Positions 22,527 to 34,558 of a DNA stretch of 64,000 nt are shown here, in pieces (the first letter of the stretch is position 1; each line of letters begins with the position of its first letter). The stretch is from contig JANBPK010000816.1 in NCBI GenBank assembly GCA_027579435.1, positions 1 through 64,000 of the forward strand. Direction: 5' to 3'. Both the position numbers and the translations under genes were made by a program. The DNA is from Candolleomyces eurysporus. Taxonomy: Eukaryota; Basidiomycota; Agaricomycetes; Agaricales; Psathyrellaceae. Under the pieces are notes generated by a model. It was not told where the DNA came from, did no database searches, and saw only the letters and a list, made by a program, of their open reading frames with translations.

Positions 22527-25500
22527 GTTGGAGATGCTGGATATTATAATTTGGCTGTACAATTAGAGGCTGAAGAAGGTCAGTATACACTACCCCAGAG
22601 GCTTTACACCTGGGTGCTCACACTCTATGAAGAGGCTTGCTGGCGGACGCAAGTCGTGGCTCGAGGCAAGAACGAGATCATTGCCATTTCGGGCCGTTCA
22701 ACTTCGGACGCGTCCGGTCACGCGGCAATCACGCGACCTCCGGGGCTCGTCGGTGTCCGCCGAACTTGACGCCTCCCGCATTTATTTATTTATTTATTAT
22801 TTTATCGTATTCCCCTTTCCCCGCATCTCAGATCCAGATCGCGATTCCGATCTCGCGCGAGTCCGCACCGAGTCCCGGTGCCAATACGTGCTATTCCTTT
22901 TGCGTCCGAGGTACACCGCGGTTGCCTCCCGTCCCTGCTGCCCACCAATCCGATTTTTTCTCGCTTTTCGCTCCTCTTTGTTCGCTCGACCCAGGCGCGG
23001 TCGCGCTGCCCGGGCTCCTTCGCAGACACGCTCGCTGTTTCTCCGTCGCCCTGGCTGCCCCCTCGGGTTTTGCCGCGTTTCTCCGCAATCTCTCCGTCCC
23101 CGCTCCCAGCTCACCCCCGGCCCGCACTCGCCCCGGCCTGTGTTTTCGCTTTTCACGGTGACCGTTCTCCCTGGAGGCCTGTTGCGCCGCTTGACAATAG
23201 CCCTGGTCCACTTCCACCTGCTGTTGCCGGATGTGGCACTGGCGTCGTACCCCGGTCACAGCGTATGCCTGCTTGTTATCGCTCGCCGCTCTGCGTTGCT
23301 CTGCCTTCCGCTCTCGGATACCGTGCATGTGCTAATTCTGCACTTCCTGGGCCCAGCGCTCCGTCACTTGCGGCTCATCCTCTGTCCCATCTGCATCACC
23401 CAATCAAGTCTTGTCCTTTCTCTAAATCAGTATCATGATTATCGGCGTATTCCCACCTGCACTTGGGCCCTCTATGTCCTTATCACGCCGATGTCTTCGA
23501 GCATTCGTTACTCATCATGATTTTCCTCGTCCTCTCCGTCCTCTGCTGAATGATCAAATGGCTCCCCATCGGAATTCCCCGGATTCTGCGTCCTCCTCGT
23601 ACTTTGCTCCCGGCCACGGATCGACGTCATACTGAGTGCCATCTATGGCTGTTGGGTCCCTGCCAAACGGCGACCGATTTCGCTATTCCGCTTTCCAGAC
23701 GACTCTTTCCGACCGCAATTTACAACCATCTCGATGATCCAGGAAACAACTAAGCCATCGCGATCCTGATGGTTCTTTTCGTCGAAACAGACTGTTGGTC
23801 GGGGATCCAACACCCGCTGTTAGGCTATGCCACTTCTGTCCTAAACTCGCAGCAAGCTTGCCCGCATTCCTGTTTCGCTTCTCCAGATTCCCCATGTAGC
23901 TTCCGACCTTACCTCGGAGTTGGAATCACGGGCTAGAACAATCATGTACATGTAACATCCATCCACTCCCCTCCCCACAAAGCGGTGCTGCCTAATTCAT
24001 CCTTTTACGCTTACCCTCTACCCGCGCACACCTCTTTATAGCTGTTCCGTTAGCCAAGCCAATCAAACACGCCCCGGGTGGGGTTCGACGATGATCCTTT
24101 CATCCTACGACGCCGCTTTCTCGTGTACGCCTTTCAATTTCATTTCATGTGCCATGCGTATGGGTCATTTGAACACTTTTTGGCTTCGATTACTCGTAAA
24201 CCCCGTGGTATGCTTACTACCCTCGAAAGGTCCGTTCGAGACCGTATGATACAATAGCAGGTGTAGAGGGATATACTGGTGTTCCTCCCGTATGCAAGCG
24301 GGCTTGCCTCTTTTCAGAACACCCTTGTTCTCACTATTGATTCCTGCTAGGACCTCTCGTCCACAACAAACGAGAAAATCAAACAATTGTATGTCCCATT
24401 TTATTTTAGACAAATGAATTAATCCAACGGGAAGCTTTAGGTCAGGTGCCTCGAGCCTGAATATTCTTGCACCAACACGGGAAGAAGTGCGTTGACTAAA
24501 TCATGCGCACATCATTGGCTATCCCGCCGCCGTACTCTTGGTCGTGAAATGAATTTGCGCCCATAGCTATATGACAAGGTGGGAGACAAGCCTTAGACTG
24601 ATTTAGTCGTTTATCCGATCCATGAACCTGACGATGTCTATCAATGAACCTCAACATTCACGACATCGAACCCGGTAGTCGTCATCGCACGGCGCCCACT
24701 ATTCATTTAGGACGTATGCGTTACTTTTTGCTATCCCCTTATCCTCATTCGTTCCCTTGCGCCAATCGAATGGCAGCTGCAGTGAGTGCTAACACCGCGA
24801 TACTTCAAAGGAGCTTACCTTGAACTGACTTTGTTCGGCGTATGAATACTAGACTGCGAATTAGGCTCTCAACAAACCCGGTGTACACCGCGGTGACCGA
24901 GAACGCAGAGAGGGGTATCACTTCCATGGACAATCTTTATCAGGTTGCCCGTTAGACACTAACTCGCCTACCCCGCACTTCTCAGCCTGTCCGATTTTGC
25001 TGTGTTGACAGCAAGTCAAAGTCAAAGTCTATTCGATACCAAGGGACAACCCGACTAAGACAAGGTACGGGGATCGGGAACAACTCAAAGCGACTTGGGT
25101 TCCACATCGGACATGCAAGGCAGCTCGTGCTTCCTCTGCTCCAGTAGCCAGCCCAGTCCCCTCTTTTTTTTNATCGTCTTCATATCTGAGCTGCGTACGC
25201 CGCATTGCTCTTGTTTCGGCAAAAACATGAAAGCATTACTGATCGTGCTGGAGCCAGCGCTTTACCTGTTACGCCTGCTTTGGGACATATCGGGCGACCA
25301 CTTATCTTGTTGCTTAACCTGCGGCTGTCGATCGCCATTCTCAAGATGAAGATGAATGGTGGTAATTGGGGGCGAGCGCCCTCTTCCCACTAACTCCATC
25401 GCCGCAAAGCTCAGCCCTGCGGCATATGTCCTAAACAAGCTCACACTATCCATGTTTTACCCTAAACCCCCGTGCTATCTGACAACCCCGTTTTGCGACG

Positions 25501-27378
25501 CAGCGATTGGCATGTCTCTGAGCTGTGATCGATGCATGTGTTCTGGCCTGGAGACTTCTTGCTTGTTGCCTGCGACATGGACACACACTGCGGTGTGAGT
25601 GTGACCATTGAAGAACCCACCCCCCCCCCTCGACATCGAAAGCGCACGAGTGTGAACACCCAAACGGTTGGCCCAGCTACCATTCACGCCGTCGTGCTCA
25701 GCTATTACTCGCGTCCAGACTCGTTCCCTTTGGGCGCTGCCACGGTCATTCTTCGAGGCGATCCTTTTTCACAGACCCTTAGATCCGAGGTTGCGTTCAT
25801 GTCCGCACCTTCTTCGCCTGCTGGAAAAGGCGTAATTATGCTGCTCAGGGCTCCTTGTTTCAGGTTTGAAATGAAGTATGGTAGTAAAGGTACGCATAAT
25901 AGACAGACAGACGGACAGAGCCCAGTTAATTTACCTGGTAGTAGTGTCAATCGTTCATAATGGTTGGTAGGCTGCAGCTCTGCTCCTTTGACCACTGCCA
26001 GCAACATGAACAAATCACCCAGCACATGGCGTCAACATTAACTTCTGGGCTAGTGCCGCCTTGCTGTTATGCGTCGACAAGTAATTTCCCTGGCAGGTGA
26101 TAGGGGGGGTACGTAAAGAACCTCCCCGCTCAGGCTAGGGCGGTCGCCTAGGCCTGGCTGCCTCACGGTCTGGGGTATACATATTACACCGGGGAACATG
26201 GCACAAATGTCGCACCGGGAAGCGCCCTTCTTCCCTGTGCGGGGTAATAGACACCGCGACTTCACCGTGTTGCCGACAACCCCCTCACCCTGTTGACTAG
26301 GTGAAGGAGCTTGCAGGTGGCATAGTGACGCGAGACGAGGGAACGGTGAGGTTCCCGAATTTTCCGCCCGTGTCGCCGCACGACGTCAGTGAGCACGAGG
26401 ACAAGATTTTACTAGACACAGACACTGCCCCCAAGACACGGAGCATTCCTCGGTTTTCTCGCTTCTGTTGTTCTGTCTAGCGAAGAGGTCACCGGGTCGC
26501 CGAATATTGTGATTTTTGTGAAGATGAAGATGGATAATTACATGCCAAAGGCACTTGTGCATGGCCTCATCCCCGGGTGCGGGGAAATGTGGGAAATAGA
26601 ATCGAATGAAGTCACATATTACTCTGGTATTTTTTGTGGGGGAGCAAGTGACACAACGGCAAGATTCTCTTCTCTCATTATGCATGTCAGAGATACGTCA
26701 GCTTTTTTNGGCTTCAGCTAAGCGTTTTAGAGTGGGGTAGAACACCTTCGAATTCATCGGAGGCCGTTTGTTACCGTTACTAGGCCGTTGTTTATTTCCC
26801 AATGCCATCATCAGAGGAAACAAACATTGATCGGGATTGTTGGTGGTGGTGCGTTTGTCGCACTGTCGGGTTTATGCCGACTCCCACCCATTGCCGCACA
26901 ACATACGGTGACCTCCAGCGGACAATGCAACGCAGCGTGAAACAGGAGGGGAGAAAGATGGATCAAGATATCTATCCATCTATCTAATCAAAAGTTTAAG
27001 ACACTCGACCTCGAACAAAACACTGGTACCGCTATCAAACAGATGTCATATGTGACCTGACGGAGAACGTGGGTGGCCCTCGACGTCAAAAGACGAGATT
27101 CCAGGTAAGCTTTCCTCGCGTTCAGATCTCTGGACGGACATCTATCACCACTGTCAAATGGTGGACTTATGTGCAATCTGGATCTCGCAGACTGTTCGAT
27201 CACGGCAGTGTTCCTCTGGCGCAACACTTGGGTACGTATACGTACCTTGTTGGGTTGTGCGGGGTAATTGGACCGTCATGCTTGTGTCGTTGTTTTTCCG
27301 AGCCTCAATCTCTCTTGACTATCGTGTGGAGAATACAGCAACCGCTCGTTCCCACCCTATTCCTGGCCTTTGCTAGAC
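22527..27378. other. 4.9-kb stretch without recognisable genes
   Basis: Upstream of the Aurora kinase. The part 22630-23200 is C/T-rich and open in several frames at once, which is compositional rather than coding. The rest is mixed sequence with short frames only. I found no transposon, rRNA or tRNA signature here. Ns follow T-runs at 25172 and 26709. Confidence 0.4.
22781..22804. repeat. TTTA microsatellite
   Basis: About five tandem TTTA units followed by an imperfect TTAT run, in the upstream region of the Aurora kinase gene. Confidence 0.8.
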
Positions 27379-27785
27379 TTAGCAGGCTTTGAACAGCTGG
27401 TCTCTTAGACTCTGTGAATTGTCGGAAATGATGGCTTGGTCATCGGAGAAACCTTATCCTTTCGTGCTGTTGTCGCGCGTACTTGCCTATTTGTGCCATC
27501 TTCGGGCTGGGTCCGTTTCCGTCGTTTCCGCCTCAATGACGATGGATGAACTGCGATAGGATTATCGGGGGATCCTGCTGGCAAGGTTCTTTCGGCGCCT
27601 GAGGCTCGACGTTTCCTCGCTTTCAACGGATTAGCGTGTTCCGGTATGTGTTTATCCGCGCTGTCCGTATCCTTTCTGCTAACCTTGACTGTGCATTGCA
27701 GAGTTTCTCCATCGTTCTCAGTGGTGTTCACTTTTGATGGCAAGTTGGCGTAATTTTGAGAGACAGGCGGTATTTTTTGGATCAT
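27379..27785 (-). CDS. Small basic protein, unknown (tentative)
   Basis: Proposed CDS complement(join(27379..27411,27483..27785)), 111 aa. A true ATG at 27785 opens a 101-codon exon. It is rich in Lys/Arg, with a KARKRR and an RRKRRKR patch that could serve as nuclear localisation signals. A 71-nt intron (GTACGC..TTCACAG) restores a coding end in LRDQLFKAC. Reading through without splicing also gives a stop after 126 residues, so splicing is not proven. No family recognised. It is the only frame in this gene-poor stretch with protein-like composition and an ATG. Confidence 0.4.
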
Positions 27786-29100
27786 GGTGAGAGCATGGTC
27801 GACCTTTTACTCTGGGAGAGAAGCTGATACCTTTTTCGTGGGGATAACAAAGTTCCGTCAAACGCTTTTGTGATTTAGGCCATCTTGAATGCGCACACAT
27901 TTCCACAGTTCAGCCACAAAGTCATTTCGTCGAGTGACTGCATGGAAGACATATCAAGTCAAAACGGATAATACGATGGAAGCTCTCTTTATTCCCGATC
28001 TCTTGCGCCCACTGACAATCTTATATCCGCTATCATCCCAATTTTGTGCCTCGAGAAGTCGCACGCAAAAGTCAGTCTTTATTGCACTTCGACTTCCTGG
28101 GACCTGGTTCCTCACTAGTACTGAGTTGTCTAGATGTACATGTCACGGGTTCTCACAATGGTGGACGTTCCAGCATCTAACGTTTATGCTGACGGAATCG
28201 TGGCCCGCGTCGGCATGATGCTTTACACCTCCCCACATGCTCAAAAGTCTACTCTGAATGATGACTTTCTATGACGACACCGAGGAACTGGCTGCCTCAC
28301 TAATTGGCTTGTCAGCTTCAATGGTCTACGCCGGTCGATCTACTCGCATCTTGCATTAAGCTGAGTAATGCACAGTCGCACTACAACCACTGCTGCTATG
28401 CACTATTCGATGAGCTTTCTGGACGCTGATTGAGTCATGACACGGTGATTGACAATCGGCCTCGCTTTTCATTGTGAAGTGTTACCTCCGTTCTCCATGG
28501 CTTACCCACCGCTGACATATTTACCAGATTGTTAAAGATCTGCAAACATCCTTGTGGGGTTTAGCTAAGGTTTGCAACCCTTAGCAGCCCTTAGCAAGGC
28601 TTCTTAGCATCTAATCTTTATCCGAATGGACAGCAAGAACATTGCACCTTGTGGACACACCAGTGAGGCCTCAGTCGTGTGCGCGCTCGGCACCCTAGTA
28701 CGCAGATCTGGCGCTGAAGGTGTAGAATGGGTATGTGGCAAGTGGGTTCATCTAAGCTTTGGTCTGATTTGGCAAAGGGTTAGCGACTATCTACACTGGG
28801 GAGAAACTTATCTCATTTCCCACTTTAGAACTGGGATTGCCAGGGTGGCAGGACGTAGTGTGGGGTATCTTTGGACACGCTGCTGCTGATCCTTGGAGCA
28901 TCTCCTTCGAGCAGGTTTCGCTGGGTAGGCCAACGAGCCCACTTGAGCTTTGCCGGGTAGATTCATCCCGCCAGGTGTTTGGGGTATCGTCATTTGTGAG
29001 TCGCTTGCGCTCCAACTGTTCTGAAGATTCTCATTTGTCTCCCCATGACGACGTAGTGGATCTATGCCTTGGCCACCGGGATAGGACATTGGTCGGTCGT
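27786..29100. other. Gene-poor stretch
   Basis: No supported gene. A minus-strand frame at 28808-29089 starts with ATG and has protein-like composition, but it has no recognisable domain and competes with open plus-strand frames. Confidence 0.35.
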
Positions 29101-29102
29101 TC

Positions 29103-30237
29103 GTGGTGCTGATACTTCGTTCAGAACGACCAACCGTGATCCGTCAACAGTGGCCAGCCGATTTTTTAGTGTTCAAGGCCAGTGTGCACACACGCCAGCT
29201 TCGAACCACAGATATATCGGTCACGTCGGCCCATTGTATTTTTGCTAAGTTCCAAGAACTCGGAGATCTCGGGCGCTCGACTCCGTCGCCTCCTCGAATG
29301 CAGACCCACTTCTATTCTTGGTGCATTGATAACGGTTTATGGCTCATTGCCCCTGCCCCACAAAATGCTGTGCTGGAGCTTACCTGGGTGGGTCTTAGTA
29401 CTTGCTTGGTGGGTTGTTCTCTCTACCCGATGTTGAGTCAGATGCCCGCAGTCGATCCTCACTAATCACCCCTTCACTCTTCCTTGCGTATCGCCGGACA
29501 GCTGGTAGTATCTTGGATTGGCCGATTTCTCCACGGTTACCGCAAACCCGTGCTATTGGAGCAGGCTGACGGTGGATTAGCGGACATTAGTAAAACTTCA
29601 TTAGCTCTGCCCAGACCCAACAGTCTGACTGCTTGATGCTTACCCGTCAGGCGATAGTTCAAGTCCGAGGGCCCAGGTAATGGCCTTTGGTATTCTATTC
29701 AAGACCTTCGCTGAATCGACTTTCCATTTCTGGCATGATACAACTATATCTCACCGAGTTCATTAACCATGGGCGTCCTACAGACCTCGTGCGGTCAAAG
29801 CCCCTCACATGCGGTGATGTCAAGCTTCTGGTAGCACCGTCATCGACGGATCTACGCAGTCCCTCCAGCTCGAACTTAATGTAAGTGATACTCAACCCCT
29901 GAAATCGACCGCTCGCTGAGACACATCTATCTAATTTCCCAAACATCAGACCGCAGACACTCATGAAGCGCCCGATACGCATGGACTACTTATGTTATCC
30001 CGTATCTGGCAGATGTCGCTGGGCCTCTCCACCGCATGTGTACTTGTGGCCAGTCCAGACAGGACAACAGCTCCACCGGATTCGTGAGCTTGCCTTCTCA
30101 GGCATCCTTTTCTTGCCCGCTTCTCATCTCTCATCAGTGATCCCAGCGACCTGGCAGAAGGCCCACATGGCTTCATCAAGAAGCTTTACGGTGCTTTGAC
30201 CGAATGGCGGGACTGGCTCTTCCGGGCTGGAAGATAA
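29103..30237 (+). other. Possible multi-exon gene of unknown function
   Basis: A chain of short open segments joined by good splice signals. The best-supported end is an exon finishing at 29880, then 29950..30083 and 30138..30237. The introns are GTAAGT..CAG and GTGAGC..CAG, the phases agree, and the stop is TAA at 30235. The final exon reads DPSDLAEGPHGFIKKLY and later WRDWLFRAGR. Upstream, segments ending at 29387, 29502..29589 and 29651..29676 also fit in phase with one another, but I could not join them to the 3' exons. The start is unknown. No family recognised. The minus strand is also partly open here, so strand and structure are tentative. Confidence 0.3.
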
Positions 30238-32933
30238 GATACGGGTCTCAAGGGCACACCATATGGTTAGTCATCTTTGTACGCTTGAAGAGCGGACTCA
30301 TTAAATGTAATTCAAGTTAACACAGAGAACGAGAACGACCGGATTCCCTGCCAGTATTCTGGCCTAACATGCGGGAATTGGCAGGGACAGTGACCGCGGT
30401 AGCAAAGATTATTTCTCTCCAAGAAGCCGAAGCAACAACAGAACCAAGGCTACACGAGTAACCGCTCCAACGCATTCCGGATGCTCATTGCCCGTGGCAA
30501 CCCTCCTTCGGCCAATTGATCCTTCGAGACCAGCTTGCGCTTGACTTTGGAAGCCGGTACCCTTCGTTAACTTGGATGCTCGAGGTGATTCAATTTCCTT
30601 TGCAGGACTCTGTCAATACACTTCTTCACTTTCATTTGCGCTGATACCTGAATGCGCAGATCTCTTGGTCAGCTCTGGTGGTCTGCAAGGCGGCTACTTT
30701 GGGGTGCACCGGTTGTCAAGGGGCAGGAAGAACAACACGAGGGCCTGCAGCGCATGACGCTATCCGGTTTTTGCTTTGACAATATTTGCCTCAAAGACAT
30801 TGTGATTCAAAGCCCCCGCGCCTCACTCACTGTGGAATCTACACGCGTTCTAAAGCTCGGGTCTCCTTCTCTCGTGCATCGGTGACCACTGACAACCGTT
30901 GTCCGTGTCGCCGCCGAAGAGTCGTTTTTCTAAGGAATCTCAGAACTTTCCCTCCTGTATGAAGCCATCGACTATTCTTTCTTCTGAAAATTTAACGCCG
31001 CCGAGGAAGTGTTCTTCACTACACGCGGACGTTATTTCATCTGTGCAGAGTCTTCGGAAACGTCGATAATTTCTCCCTTAGGCACTCCTTTCTTGTTTTA
31101 GTGGATGGCGACCCTTCATGATCTGGTCGGGATCGATGGCTCTCATTGGGTCACCACCGAGGCCTCCAGCAAGCGGTACGCATCTTGAAGCTTGACGTCT
31201 GACCATCGCCGGCGGGAACCTTTGGAGCTATTGTGTGCATCCCTGAGCATTCTCAGGATTGCTCGTGTTCTTATTGGCACCTCTCTGTGAGATCGGACTG
31301 GAAATGCGTAGTGCTCTAGCCTGCACCTCCCGGGCCGCTAGTATTCATTCATTCCGTGCATTACCTGTGCTCGTGTGAGTTCGCCTCTTTGCCCTGACAC
31401 ATGCCTCCTTTCTACGCGCTTTCGGATTTCTGAAATGAAAACGGACCGGAAAATTCTTACCGATCCAGTAGTCAGACGTAAGCTTGGAGCCAACGTTAAC
31501 ACATTTCCGACGTCCAACTCCAAGGTCTTATGCCTGCAGACAGGTACGTAGTACTCAATCTCCCCACGATTATGCTAAAGCTTCTCTGTGCACGGTACAG
31601 TCAAAACCTAGCCGCGTCGCGTGGCTCTCGGTGGTTTTGTCAAAATTGCCTCCGCTGTTGCTCATCAAGTTTCGTCTGCCACATCTCCAGAACCGTTACC
31701 GTTACCCATGCCTAAATAGGAGGCCGTGGCTCTTGAGCCTTGAAGGATGGCGACTGGCGTTCCCGTTGGTGATCTATGGCTACCGCAATTGGCGGAGCCT
31801 TTTGTTCTGTGCCTTGACCTGCATCCAGCTCCCCGACTCGGACTCTGAGGGGTACTCGTACCTTTGCAACAATCGACCCCCTGCTTGTGCCTTCGGCCAC
31901 TAATCGTGTTCAAATAACATCCCCTTGGTAGTTGGCTTTCCCAATACCAAGGGCTACTGGTGGCCGTGAAATCGAGGATGAACGAGAGCGCCCCATACTC
32001 ACACCTCGCCGAAACTTCGGTGCACTTATGACATAGCGCTGAGCCTTTTAACCTCGTTTCTCTGGCTGCTGGACACCACTGTCAACGGCAACAATAGACA
32101 GATCGGTTAGCGTGTTCCATGAGCGGAACTGGGCGCCATCGACACAGCTTGCTAAGTACTTACCCATCGGATCTAATGGCTGGAGTGTGGGGTAAATCTA
32201 TCCCAGAGTACTCTGGACTGCGAGTCGGGCCTACGTACAACATGATGCTCAGCTGACTGAATATAAATGTTACTCAAGCTGGTTGACGCATAGTACTGGC
32301 GCGGAGGTTACGAAAAGGGTCGGTCCGCAAGACCGCGGCGGTGCGTTAGGGAAACTTGCTTTTGGTTGCTAAAATAACCAGCCAATGACGAACGACCTGG
32401 ATACTTCTAAGATGTAGGCGATTGATTCAGGGAGAAGCGCAGTGATGATTTGTTGTCAGAGTACCGTAAAACGGCAAGTTTCATCTTCATCTTTCGTCGT
32501 CCGTGTAGCCAATGACTGAAGAGATAATCGTGAAGTGCTCTGATTGGCAAACTCTTCATCGAATGACAGCCAAAAGATGACATCTTTGGAGGCAGAGGCA
32601 GGGAGATAGATGTGTTCACACCTCATAACGATCAAAAGAGTCACGAGGCTGAGGTGTGTCTGAGGGCCAACGAGTGGCGATGACAGAAATTGTGGTGAAT
32701 TTTGAATTTCTTAGTTACTTTTAGCGTGTTACCCTGCACAAAATTCTGAGCAACGGGGTCCTTTGAGCCAGACGAACGCCACTCGAGGGTACCACAAGTC
32801 AAAACATTCCCAAACCCCGCCGTTGATGCTGCGCCGACGGGGCCGAGCGCCTATGACTGTAGTATTCGCAAGGGCCTGGCACTTCCTTTCTATCCTCCTC
32901 GTGTCTTTCCGTCGATTTCTCGAACTCGATAGC
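30238..32933. other. 2.7-kb stretch without recognisable genes
   Basis: Only short frames without domain resemblance, including a 139-residue plus frame at 31484. No repeats or RNA genes noticed. The end should contain the promoter of the OGFr-domain gene. Confidence 0.4.
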
Positions 32934-33872
32934 ATGTCCATTCCAGCAGACGTCCAAGAGTTCCTCGATGATTACCCAGGATTCGATGACCAGGCCGATC
33001 TGTCAAACAATTTGCTATTTTACCAGAACAAGCTGCGATGTCGACCAGATCGAAAGTTAATCGACGAGATACACGAAGAGTAGGAGTACAGTCTGTCTTC
33101 TTCGATGCATTATATGCTCATGGCACTAACAGCTGGTTTGGAGACTATGACACCCTCGAATACAAGCACGGTTTCATCCAATGGCTGTGAGTTCGCCATG
33201 ACGTGCGTTAGGCTTCCGCTTTGACGTTCCTTTGTGCGTTGCACTTCACAGGTTTCCAATTCCTGAATATGGGATGAATTATCAATCCCAACCTCTTCAA
33301 CGCCACGAGATTGAGACCATGAAGTCTGATCCTGCTGTCGTGAAGCGCATTGTGCAGTCCTACAGCATGATGCTTGATTTCTATGGAATGGTGCTGCTCT
33401 CCGAGGAGTCAGGCTTAGTGGGGCGTTCTGAGCCTCCACGAAACTTTGCAACTCGATACAGGAACCTCGTTCGTGAGTGTTGGGGCAGAAATCACCTTGA
33501 TCCCCATGAATTCGCCTGAATGCCTCTGCAGGGTCATCTCACAATAACCTTCGAATTTCGCGCATTCTCAAATGCCTTTCCATAATGGGACTCGAGCACC
33601 TGAATTCAGGTTTCCTTCTCCATGTCCTTAACGAACAGAGCGAGCACAACCAGCTCAACTCGCCTGGAATCCGCAGCAGCATGGACAGATGGTGGGCGAA
33701 CTGTATTCGAAACGAAGAGGAGAGGGACAGGATCGGGGTAATGATAAGGACGGCTCGGAACGGAGAAGATGACTACATCTTTACAAGGAGTGAATACGAG
33801 AAGTATATAGAGGATAGGGTTCAACAACAAGGACCAGAAGTTTCCAGTGAAGTCTCATCTGAAGGTAGATAG
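32934..33872 (+). CDS. OGFr conserved-domain protein
   Basis: Spliced CDS join(32934..33079,33133..33186,33252..33472,33532..33872), 253 aa, with three GT..AG introns of 53, 65 and 59 nt and matching phases. Nearly the whole protein matches the conserved region of the opioid growth factor receptor family: NNLLFYQNKL, DYDTLEYKHGFIQWLFPIPE, then a MMLDFYGM helix and LRISRILKCL with a long helical end. In animals OGFr is a nuclear-envelope protein that restrains cell division. In fungi the domain occurs in short proteins of unknown role, so no receptor function should be assumed. The start at 32934 (MSIPADVQEF) sits just before the domain; an in-frame ATG at 32826 is possible. The last 30 residues are polar and likely disordered. 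Confidence 0.85.
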
Positions 33873-34282
33873 CAATCGATGCCCAACGATCACTGTCTAA
33901 TAGAGTCTAGTTTTCCTTGCAGTAGCCAAAGCCTCCATTTCTATACAGAACTGGATCTCCTGGTTATGGGTGTGGGTGTGGAGAGGACTCTGGGGTCTAT
34001 GACAACGCTATACAAAGCCCGTCGCGCTGCTTCCTTGGTGGCCATCGGGGATGGCCTGATGAGATGCGGGATGAGCTGTCGACATCTACGACAATCCTTG
34101 CAGGGCTTCAAACAGCCGTGCCTGGCGCTTGTTGGTGTAAAGAGGGCTGACTGCATGTAGTAGGTTTTCTATGGCCTCGTAGACATTTTGTTGACCTGGG
34201 GAGGGGCAACTAAGGAACTGGAAGGCGTCGGACCTTTTAGCATCGACCTAGAATGGATATTCAATAGCCTGCGAAAGATAGG
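33873..34282. other. Intergenic region between convergent genes
   Basis: A 410-bp gap after the OGFr-domain gene. No gene seen. Confidence 0.5.
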
Positions 34283-34558
34283 TTACGAAAAGAGCTGTAC
34301 CGAATACCCTTGAGTGTTGAGAATGATCGTCAACGAAAGGCCTTCTAAAGTTACCACCGTGGCGGAAGATTGCCGTGGTGTGGAGCTGATGACTTTGTAG
34401 GTCTGGAGGCCAAAGCGTTGCTCCCCGAGAGCCCTTTCAAGCTCATCACGATAGAAGGAGTTGGTAGAGGATGGGAAATACATGGGTTTAGCATCGAAAG
34501 TGGGGTCCACATGGCAGGGGAGTAGGAGCTGGTTAAATATTCTCGACATGCAGTTCAT
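34283..34558 (-). CDS. Short ORF, possible GSKIP-domain protein
   Basis: Open frame of 91 aa from an ATG at 34558; an in-frame stop lies just upstream. The composition is protein-like. The order of a helix (YRDELERALGEQRFGL), a strand (TYKVIS), then ATVVTLEGLSLTIIL and a QGYSVQ end recalls the GSKIP (DUF727) fold, a small GSK3- and PKA-binding module. The similarity is from memory of the pattern and weak. The last residues may be replaced by splicing: a GTATTC or GTACAG donor could join a TCGCAG acceptor near 34273, but the intron would be under 40 nt, shorter than others in this window. Confidence 0.4.
   Translation of the reverse strand: MNCMSRIFNQLLLPCHVDPTFDAKPMYFPSSTNSFYRDELERALGEQRFGLQTYKVISSTPRQSSATVVTLEGLSLTIILNTQGYSVQLFS

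Noticed and set aside
22627..23520. 297-residue plus ORF
   Set aside because: Neighbouring frames are open at the same time and composition is biased to C and T; no domain is seen.
28808..29089. Minus-strand ORF of 93 residues starting with a true ATG
   Set aside because: Protein-like composition but no domain or confirmed splice partner, and other frames on both strands are open in the same place.
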